From positions 1 to 18,499 of the forward strand of contig JAJONP010000029.1 of assembly GCA_021323555.1 (NCBI GenBank): 18,499 nt of DNA, given 5' to 3'. The position numbers and the translations under genes were made by a program. This document shows, in pieces, positions 13,929 to 18,499 of this stretch; position 1 is the stretch's first letter, and every line of letters begins with the position of its first letter. The DNA comes from Gammaproteobacteria bacterium (GTDB lineage Bacteria > Pseudomonadota > Gammaproteobacteria > DSM-16500). A model generated the notes under the pieces. It worked only from the letters and a program-made list of their open reading frames with translations. It was not told the origin of the DNA and did no database searches.

Positions 13929-14951
13929 TTAAACAACTTCTTCCTCAATAATTTCTGTGGTTATTGCTGGTTCGTTTAACGTTTTCCTTCCTTGTGTAGG
14001 GAATATAGATAGTAATTCGCAGGTTAATCTATCAAAGTCTTCACGGGCTTGTAAGTTTTTGAGGCTGCTAAATAAATTTTTGTTAGTGTCTGTAATATTT
14101 GGTACTTCTTGGGAAAATTGTACGGTTGTGTTTAGTATCCTTCCTTCTAGTGAAGGGTCAGATAATAACGTAACAATGGCTTTGTCTGATAAAATAGTCT
14201 TTCCACTAAATTTGTTGAGAAATACTTTGTAAGTAATATCAGCTTTAAATCGTTTGTTGAGAGTTTCAATTTCCTGCTTTAATATTTTTAAGCCTTTTGC
14301 GCTAAATTTATCTGGATTAAGTGGTGCAAGAATGGTATCGGCATACAAACTAGCGGCTGTTACGGCCTGCCCCATAGTAGGCGGACAGTCGATGAATATA
14401 AAATCATAGTCATTTGCTATATCTTCTAATAAATTTCTATAAAGTTTATCTAAAGGCAATCGCTCATTTACAATCACATTATCTAAGATAACGTTTTCTA
14501 TGCGACTAGGTAATAGATCAACTCCTTCTGAAAGGTTAATAATAGCTTCTTTTACAGTAGACTCTCCTTTTATCACATCAATTAGTACAGGAAGATTTTC
14601 AGAGTCGATTCCGCAGGCATCAGTTAGATTACCTTGCGGGTCAGCATCAATCTTTAAAACCTTTGCTCCATAACTATTAGCACAGCTTGCTACATTCTCT
14701 ATGGTTGTCGTCTTACCAGTACCTCCTTTTACAATTTGTCCTACTATGACTTTATGCTGAAATTTGATATTAAATAACCGCCTTGCTTCTATATAAGTCA
14801 AGTAAAATTTATTGCCAAGTTTAGGACAAATGATATTTTTAAGTTTTAACTGCTTATGTGCTGCTTGCATAGAGATGTCCAAAAATTCAGCAGCATGAGC
14901 AATAGACATTTTAGGCTGTATTGTTAATACGTCTTTTTTATTGAGAGACAT
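13929..14951 (-). CDS. parA: ParA partition ATPase
   Basis: ParA is the Walker-type ATPase that moves plasmid copies apart on the nucleoid. The 340-residue product begins with a helix-turn-helix-like region (about 14-60; MSIAHAAEFLDISMQAAHKQ), as in type Ia ParA proteins that also repress their own promoter. The deviant Walker A is KGGTGKTT (75-82, with signature K75 and K80). KIDADPQGNLTDACGI (100-115) is the A' region and YDFIFIDCPPTMG (182-194) is Walker B with D188. The start follows GGAAGGA by seven bases. A winged-helix gene lies 20 bases downstream in the same operon, and iterons lie upstream. No canonical ParB with KorB/Noc features is seen. Confidence 0.92.
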   Translation of the reverse strand: MSLNKKDVLTIQPKMSIAHAAEFLDISMQAAHKQLKLKNIICPKLGNKFYLTYIEARRLFNIKFQHKVIVGQIVKGGTGKTTTIENVASCANSYGAKVLKIDADPQGNLTDACGIDSENLPVLIDVIKGESTVKEAIINLSEGVDLLPSRIENVILDNVIVNERLPLDKLYRNLLEDIANDYDFIFIDCPPTMGQAVTAASLYADTILAPLNPDKFSAKGLKILKQEIETLNKRFKADITYKVFLNKFSGKTILSDKAIVTLLSDPSLEGRILNTTVQFSQEVPNITDTNKNLFSSLKNLQAREDFDRLTCELLSIFPTQGRKTLNEPAITTEIIEEEVV

Positions 14952-14989
14952 TATTTTATCCTTCCATGATCAGTTTACGATTATACGTA

Positions 14990-15018
14990 ATTCTCATAAA
15001 AATCATAAACCATGTCAA
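14990..15018 (-). promoter_or_regulatory. Candidate parA promoter
   Basis: On the minus strand TTGACA (15018-15013) is followed after 17 bases by GAGAAT (14995-14990), about 40 bases before the parA ATG. A perfect TATAAT is also present slightly downstream (14985-14980), but without a matching -35 box. The site lies between the parA start and iteron group C, so an iteron-bound protein or ParA itself could repress it. Confidence 0.4.
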
Positions 15019-15097
15019 TCAAAATATAAAACGTTTTTTAATTAAAATGAAATGTTATTTATTATTTGGTATCGCTCTGCCTACCTTTTATATTATT

Positions 15098-15162
15098 GTT
15101 ACCCAAATTGTTATCTAATATGTTACTTAATACGTTATCTAATTTGTTACCTATATGTTACC
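15098..15162. repeat. Iteron group C, six units upstream of parA
   Basis: Units begin at 15098, 15110, 15122, 15134, 15146 and 15157 with spacing of 12, 12, 12, 12 and 11 bases. All are in the same orientation as groups A and B. The intervening and following DNA is almost only A and T, as in many plasmid origins. Confidence 0.88.
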
Positions 15163-15229
15163 TTTAGTTTTGATTTTTATTTTTATTATTGAGGTAATTT
15201 ATAGATTAATTTTTTAAAAAAATTTAGTT

Positions 15230-15247
15230 GTTACCTAAAACGTTATC
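15230..15247. repeat. Iteron group D, two units
   Basis: GTTACC at 15230 and GTTATC at 15242 are 12 bases apart. They sit between group C and the large palindrome, in the same orientation, within very A/T-rich DNA (15163-15317) that could be the melting region of an origin. Confidence 0.75.
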
Positions 15248-15317
15248 TTTATTTGATTAAAATTTGTTTTTTATTGCGTTTTGATCAAGACATCTGGCTT
15301 AAATTTTTATTTTTTAC

Positions 15318-15420
15318 GTTATCTATTTCGTTACCTTAATGTTACCTATTTTGTTACCTAATACGTTACCTATTATAAAGATAACAAAATAGGTAACATT
15401 AAGGTAACGAAATAGATAAC
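15318..15420. repeat. Iteron palindrome, 41-bp arms (group E)
   Basis: The arms 15318-15358 and 15380-15420 are reverse complements at 40 of 41 positions, with a 21-base loop. Each arm is itself made of four iterons with 12, 11 and 12 base spacing; the loop holds one more GTTACC at 15365. The left arm is in the common orientation and the right arm carries the same units inverted (GATAAC or GGTAAC at 15380, 15392, 15403 and 15415). It could be the origin, a centromere-like site or a handcuffing target. As a cruciform it would expose a long stem. Confidence 0.92.
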
Positions 15421-15684
15421 AGCGAAGTTAATTTAATAATTAACAACATTAAGAAGCAGAAACTCAATTTTTTCGAATGCCTAGAAAGCTAGTAGGGTAG
15501 GGCAGTAGAGAAGAGTGCGATACGGTGCTATCAATGAAAAGGTTTCTCGAAATATCAATAAGTGGATTCCAAAAGGGATTCCCTTTGGGTGATATATTAC
15601 TAATTGAGGTGCTATTAAATAAAGCAGCACCTCGCTTAACTGTTTTGTTTAGCTCGCTTTTAATATTTCTTCAAGGTCTTTTGC
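15421..15684. other. Non-coding region with hairpins between iterons and ardA module
   Basis: No gene is supported here. The region holds a palindrome GTTAAT/ATTAAC (15427-15444) next to the iterons, an oriT-like stretch (15542-15588) and a hairpin GAGGTGCT/AGCACCTC (15606-15613 and 15626-15633). That last hairpin is followed on the plus strand by a loose T-rich tail (CTTAACTGTTTTGTTT) and may act as a weak terminator. The middle (15478-15540) is purine-rich and unremarkable. Confidence 0.5.
15542..15588 (+). other. oriT-like stretch with adjacent hairpin
   Basis: GTTTCTCGAA (15542-15551), then seven bases, then TAAGTG (15559-15564) resembles the core of the RSF1010-family (MOBQ) oriT as I remember it, where GTTTCTCGAA precedes TAAGTG at the nick region by about ten bases. 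The inverted arm of that oriT is not conserved here. Directly after it is a hairpin of CCAAAAGGG and CCCTTTGG (15569-15588, one-base bulge). No relaxase is in the window, so this is a resemblance only. Confidence 0.3.
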
Positions 15685-15834
15685 TTAATTAGCTTGATTA
15701 TTTAAATTTATGATATGTTGTTTAACAAAATTTTTTATCTTTATGCTTTTTATTTCTTTTACTAAAAGCTTAACAACATTACCACGCCTTTTATATGTCA
15801 AATCTGCTTTTCTTTTATATATATCAATCATTTC
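15685..15834 (-). CDS. Doubtful small ORF
   Basis: A minus-strand frame is open from 15912. The internal ATG at 15834 would give 49 basic residues (MIDIYKRKADLTYKRRGNVV at the start), with no recognised domain and only a weak ribosome binding site. The longer form from 15912 runs through the hairpin at 15885-15905 (reading KGASPLETPRSIF) and would be 75 residues. Base composition is like the surrounding non-coding DNA. It could be a small plasmid protein or chance. Confidence 0.25.
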   Translation of the reverse strand, partial: EMIDIYKRKADLTYKRRGNVVKLLVKEIKSIKIKNFVKQHIINLNNQAN

Positions 15835-15884
15835 AACACATTTCTCTGGAAAAATATAAAATAAAAAAATACTTCGCGGGGTTT

Positions 15885-15905
15885 CCAAAGGGGATGCCCC
15901 TTTGG
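15885..15905. repeat. Perfect 9-bp hairpin related to the 15569 hairpin
   Basis: CCAAAGGGG (15885-15893) and CCCCTTTGG (15897-15905) pair perfectly around a three-base loop, ATG. The sequence is a close relative of the hairpin at 15569-15588, and both follow TTCC or TTTCC. The pair, about 300 bases apart, may be plasmid regulatory or mobilization elements. The flanking TACTTCGCGGGGTTT is also G/C-richer than its surroundings. Confidence 0.65.
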
Positions 15906-15925
15906 TTATCAAATTTTTTTAAAAT

Positions 15926-15950
15926 AAAGAGGGGCATGATACCCCTCTTT
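15926..15950 (-). terminator. Intrinsic terminator of ardA
   Basis: On the minus strand AAAGAGGGG (15950-15942) pairs with CCCCTCTTT (15934-15926) around a seven-base loop and is followed by a T-rich stretch (ATTTT). It starts 28 bases beyond the ardA stop, the right place for its terminator. The stem is symmetric, with A-rich and T-rich ends, so it may work in both directions. Confidence 0.8.
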
Positions 15951-15978
15951 AGAGCAAGTGATTATCTGCAAGCGTTAT

Positions 15979-16491
15979 TTATAAGTAACTGAATACATGT
16001 ATTTTGCCATTCACCTCAATGGAAAAAAAATCGTTTATAAACCAATCACACGCCATTTTTTCGTAATCAATGTAATAGGCCAAGTAATCAGGAATATTCA
16101 TGGTTTCTTCTGCAAGCGATTGAACAAAATCAATTTCTGTATCAAATTCCCCCATATAACACTCTTCCAATAACTGCTTAGCGTTTCCTATATCACCTCC
16201 CATGTAGCGCAGTACCCCTGCGCCTGATTCGCCATGCTCTACGATAAGTGCAGCTATTTCTGAAACGGTTTCAAAGGGAGTTGATTCCCCAATGGAAACA
16301 CCACCAAAATCTTCATAGCCGTGTATTGCCCATTCTTCCGCGTGAGGCATAGGGCTTCTTGCTAGCATTTCTTTAACAGCCTGATGCAAGCGTTCTGTAT
16401 CTTGATTAGCCTCTATCCATTGACCATGTAAATAACCATTGTTGTAAGCAGCTAAACAGGCCACATAAATCTTAGGTTCTAATTTATTCAT
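15979..16491 (-). CDS. ardA: ArdA antirestriction protein
   Basis: ArdA is a DNA-mimic protein that inhibits type I restriction enzymes and so protects newly transferred plasmid DNA. The 170-residue length is the family norm. The N-terminus (KIYVACLAAYNNGYLHGQWI, 7-26) is typical, the antirestriction motif LLEECYMGEFDTEIDFVQS (107-125) is clear, and the C-terminal IPDYLAYYIDYEKMACDW follows. The protein is strongly acidic, as needed for DNA mimicry. A good AGGAG lies before the ATG. It is a single-gene unit with its own terminator. A G/C-rich block with inverted repeats lies upstream, as expected for a gene expressed early after transfer. The IS element lies 126 bases upstream of its start. 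Confidence 0.95.
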   Translation of the reverse strand: MNKLEPKIYVACLAAYNNGYLHGQWIEANQDTERLHQAVKEMLARSPMPHAEEWAIHGYEDFGGVSIGESTPFETVSEIAALIVEHGESGAGVLRYMGGDIGNAKQLLEECYMGEFDTEIDFVQSLAEETMNIPDYLAYYIDYEKMACDWFINDFFSIEVNGKIHVFSYL

Positions 16492-16517
16492 TGTTTTTTC
16501 TCCTAGTTGTTAATAAA

Positions 16518-16617
16518 GGGTTGCGCATGCAACCCTGACTAGGCAAACGCCGATGAGTGTAACGAGTCAGGCGGGGTGAGAGCAGTCAAGGACAACCGAT
16601 GCCGAGGGTGACCACCC
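16518..16617 (-). promoter_or_regulatory. G/C-rich inverted-repeat block upstream of ardA
   Basis: This 100-base block is much richer in G and C than the surrounding DNA. It holds a hairpin GGGTTGC/GCAACCC (16518-16535, loop GCAT), an inverted repeat CCTGACT/AGTCAGG (16534-16540 and 16565-16571) and GGGT-GACC-ACCC just before the IS. It is the promoter region of ardA. By analogy with leading-region genes of F and ColIb-P9, it could be a folded single-strand promoter active on entering DNA. This is inference; I see no clean -35/-10 pair for double-stranded use. Confidence 0.4.
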
Positions 16618-16657
16618 CAATACTGTTCACTTAAGGAAATTAATTAGCTATGCTTTT

Positions 16658-16753
16658 AAGCTCCTAAAATATCAAAGAGGGCAGTTTCAATGAAAAATAA
16701 AAAAAAGCTCCTAAAATATCAAAGAGGGCAGTTTCAATGAAAAATAAAAAAAG
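16658..16753 (+). repeat. 47-base tandem duplication over the transposase start
   Basis: Two near-identical copies, each running from AAGCTCCTAAAATATC through a GAGGG box and ATG to an A-run, are offset by exactly 47 bases. The two ATG codons are at 16690 and 16737. Because 47 is not a multiple of three, the first ATG is out of frame with the transposase. The first copy has a run of eight As after its AAT codon and the second has seven. Confidence 0.9.
16690..16740 (+). CDS. 16-residue leader peptide ahead of the transposase
   Basis: The upstream ATG of the duplication opens a frame of 16 codons (MKNKKKLLKYQRGQFQ) whose TGA overlaps the transposase ATG as ATGA. It has the same GAGGG ribosome binding site as the transposase. 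The frame crosses A AAA AAG (16701-16707) in the phase of the IS3-type -1 slippery site. A -1 shift there would continue in frame into the transposase. Whether it is translated is not known; it may only be a by-product of the duplication. Confidence 0.4.
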   Translation: MKNKKKLLKYQRGQFQ

Positions 16754-18053
16754 CTCTAAATATTATTCTATTTATTTACAAGCTGTTTATCGCTTCAATC
16801 TAATAACCTTTAATGAGATTTTTAGCATAGATAACATCGATGAGATTTTGTTAAATACAGGTCGGACAAACAAAAGAAATCGTCAGTTACCTGCTTCATT
16901 AATTGTATACTATGTGATTGCGATGGCGCTATTTATGCAGCAAAATTCAAAAGAAGTTTTACGCTGCTTATTAAATGGATTACGTAACGCTTATGGACAT
17001 GAACATATTAAAATTCCCTGTAAAGCAGCTATTTCTAAAGCACGCAGCCGATTGAGTTACGAACCTCTAAAAGTATTGTATGAAACTTATGTTACTCCTA
17101 TTGCCCAACCATCTTCTAAGGGTGCCTGGTACAAGCAATGGCGCATTGTATGTTTAGATGGAAGTACATTAGAAATTCCTGATGAAAAAACTAATAAAGA
17201 AGTGTTTAGCACTCCTTCGACTTTTAATAACTATTATCCTTTCCCTCAAATACGATTTGTTTCCCTTGTAGAAGCGGGCACGCATGTTTTATTTGGAGCT
17301 CAGATGTCAGGTTATAAAACTGGCGAAATAGCTTTAGCACAACAAGTCATAAATAAACTGAATCAAACGATGCTTTGCATAGCAGACAGGGGTATTTTTA
17401 GTTATTCGCTTTGGAAGCAGGCATGTGATCTTGGTGCTGCTCTTTTATGGCGTGCTAGACGAGACATCATACTACCCATTGAAAAAGTTTTATCCGATGG
17501 TTCTTATTTAAGCACGTTTTCTACTTATCGAATGAAACGTAAAAATGAGAGTAAAAGAGTACGCGTTATAGAATATTTAATCACGGGGATTGAGAACAAA
17601 GAACCCTCTCTTTATCGATTAGTAACTACTATTCTTGATCCTCACTTAGCACCTGCTGACGAACTAGCTCAGCTTTATCAGGAGCGATGGGAAATCGAAA
17701 ATGCTTTTGATGAGTTAAAAACACATTTACGGGGAAAAGGAGTATGCTTACGGAGTAAGACACCCAATTTAATTAAACAAGAATTTTATGGTTTAATGCT
17801 TGCGCATTTTACAGTACGCAGATTAATTCACAAGGCGGCGCTTTATATAGACGAAGACCCTGACCAATTGTCCTTTACGCATAGCTTGCAAGTTATCCGA
17901 CGTAATTTGCTGCAAGCTAAGGCATTTTCCCCCTCAAAAGAATCTTCATTTTTATACTGCATTAATCCTAGAAGTTTTAGAAGAACGAGTAGTGACGAGC
18001 CGTGGAAAACTGAGACACAGAGGTATAAAAAGACCACGGACACGCTTTCCTAG
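16737..18053 (+). CDS. IS4-family transposase (C-terminus probably frameshifted)
   Basis: The protein catalyses cut-and-paste transposition of the element by binding its inverted repeats. The conceptual product has 438 residues, with an RNase-H-like DDE domain: D141 in CLDGSTLEIPD, D217 in IADRGIFS, and E321 within the YREK motif YQERWEIENAFDELK (314-328). The N-terminal region (QLPASLIVYYVIAMALF) is also typical. Up to residue about 398 the sequence is normal. After the C5 run at 17929-17933 the annotated frame gives an atypical end. The +1 frame continues to 18108 with EERVVTSRGKLRHRGIKR, which is what the family normally has at its basic C-terminus. One extra C, or a programmed slip at CCC-T, would explain this. 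The catalytic residues precede the break. Confidence 0.88.
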   Translation: MKNKKSSKYYSIYLQAVYRFNLITFNEIFSIDNIDEILLNTGRTNKRNRQLPASLIVYYVIAMALFMQQNSKEVLRCLLNGLRNAYGHEHIKIPCKAAISKARSRLSYEPLKVLYETYVTPIAQPSSKGAWYKQWRIVCLDGSTLEIPDEKTNKEVFSTPSTFNNYYPFPQIRFVSLVEAGTHVLFGAQMSGYKTGEIALAQQVINKLNQTMLCIADRGIFSYSLWKQACDLGAALLWRARRDIILPIEKVLSDGSYLSTFSTYRMKRKNESKRVRVIEYLITGIENKEPSLYRLVTTILDPHLAPADELAQLYQERWEIENAFDELKTHLRGKGVCLRSKTPNLIKQEFYGLMLAHFTVRRLIHKAALYIDEDPDQLSFTHSLQVIRRNLLQAKAFSPSKESSFLYCINPRSFRRTSSDEPWKTETQRYKKTTDTLS

Positions 18054-18108
18054 AAAACAAAAAATATTTTTATCTTATTATCCTGTTGTTACTTTACTTA
18101 GGCGTTAA
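17932..18108 (+). pseudogene. Displaced C-terminus of the IS4 transposase (+1 frame)
   Basis: From CCT at 17932 to TAA at 18106-18108 the +1 frame gives 58 residues, beginning PQKNLHFYTALILEVLEE and continuing with the basic RGKLRHRGIKRPRTRFPRKQ. This is the usual C-terminus of IS4-family transposases as I know it. It is in frame with the preceding domain if one C of the run at 17929-17933 is removed. Confidence 0.65.
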
Positions 18109-18482
18109 ATTTAAAATTATAAAACTAAATTAATGAGGTAATTTTCGTTGAATTATCAATTTAAAAAAATTCAGCGGATCTAAGGATTATCATTAAACAC
18201 GTATGAAACTTCGCATACACTTATTCCATAAAAAACAATCCAGCTTTCACAGATAAGCAAAAATAATAAAGGAAGCGTTTATTAAAAATGAAATGATTTT
18301 TTAAGCGTTATATTACCGCTAATTGCAATATGTTGATTTCATCGCAGATTAAAAAAATGAAAAACGTAACGTTTGAGCAGCTCATATTACTAGGAAGTAA
18401 ATCTTTATAGTTAAGTACTCTCCCGCTATAAATATAGTAAGAACATAGGACATGCCTGAAATAATTCAATTTTACAGTTTTT
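18109..18482. other. IS 3' tail without a supported gene
   Basis: About 375 A/T-rich bases separate the transposase end from the right inverted repeat. They contain a small inverted repeat GTATG/CATAC (18201-18218) and a 17-codon ORF (18358-18411) with no ribosome binding site. I see no gene, RNA or passenger that I can support. Confidence 0.55.
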
Positions 18483-18499
18483 TTAAGTGAACAGTATTG

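Larger units (their letters stand above)
16618..18499 (+). mobile_element. IS4-family insertion sequence, 1,882 bp
   Basis: The element is bounded by perfect 17-bp inverted repeats, CAATACTGTTCACTTAA (16618-16634) and its reverse complement (18483-18499). The ends resemble those of IS4 as I recall them. It carries one transposase gene with the YREK motif of the IS4 family. The right end is the last base of the window, so a target-site duplication cannot be checked. The element is longer than usual for the family because of a 3' tail of about 375 bases without a gene. The left end lies in the ardA upstream block, right after a GGGTGACCACCC palindrome. Confidence 0.9.

Noticed and set aside
16618..18499. 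Target-site duplication around the IS
   Set aside because: The right end is the last base of the window, so the flank needed for comparison is not visible.

Overview
The window reads as part of an AT-rich conjugative or mobilizable plasmid, most likely from a gammaproteobacterium of the Legionellales type (Legionella, Rickettsiella or Coxiella relatives). This rests on the order of the type IV secretion genes (virB2-B3-B4-B5-small genes-B6-B8-B9-B10-B11, as I recall it for the Legionella LVH system), a ParA plus replication/partition pair, an ArdA antirestriction gene and the strong A/T bias. The species assignment is inference. Both ends of the window are repeats: a hexanucleotide tract at base 1 and the last base of an insertion sequence at base 18499. 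It may therefore be a whole contig broken at repeats.

Region by region: 1-400 holds a (GCTTTT)16 tract, two long palindromes and a short ORF with a ribosome binding site where virD4 would be expected. 402-9314 is one minus-strand operon of eleven genes for a P-type (VirB) secretion apparatus. It includes a 52-residue VirB7-like lipoprotein gene (5367-5525) that is easy to miss. No virD4 coupling protein, virB1 or relaxase is in the window. 9315-9581 is a divergent control region with palindromic operators.

9582-11077 is a plus-strand operon of a CI-like regulator, a small unknown protein and a VUT-family (queuosine-precursor type) transporter. 11060-12307, convergent with it, encodes an alpha/alpha-toroid (terpenoid-cyclase-like) protein with a C-terminal membrane anchor. 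12613-14951 encodes ParA followed by a winged-helix replication or centromere-binding protein. About 34 copies of an 11-12 bp iteron (consensus GTTAYCT plus 4-5 bases) lie in the intergenic region upstream of parA and also inside the coding sequence of the second gene. The upstream group ends in a 41-bp-arm palindrome.

15421-15978 is non-coding or nearly so, with G/C-rich hairpins and a short stretch resembling an RSF1010-type oriT. 15979-16491 is ardA with a clear terminator. 16618-18499 is an IS4-family element with 17-bp inverted repeats, a duplicated translation start region, a likely frameshift near the transposase C-terminus and an unusually long 3' tail.

Taken together, the Vir apparatus would move the plasmid (or proteins), ArdA would protect incoming DNA from host restriction, ParA and the iterons would maintain it, and the CI-like regulator probably sets expression of the vir operon and its own operon. 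The features that most deserve a second look are the iteron array written into a protein-coding sequence, the 41-bp iteron palindrome, the amber codon that separates VirB6 from a lysine-rich tail, and the toroid protein with a tail anchor.
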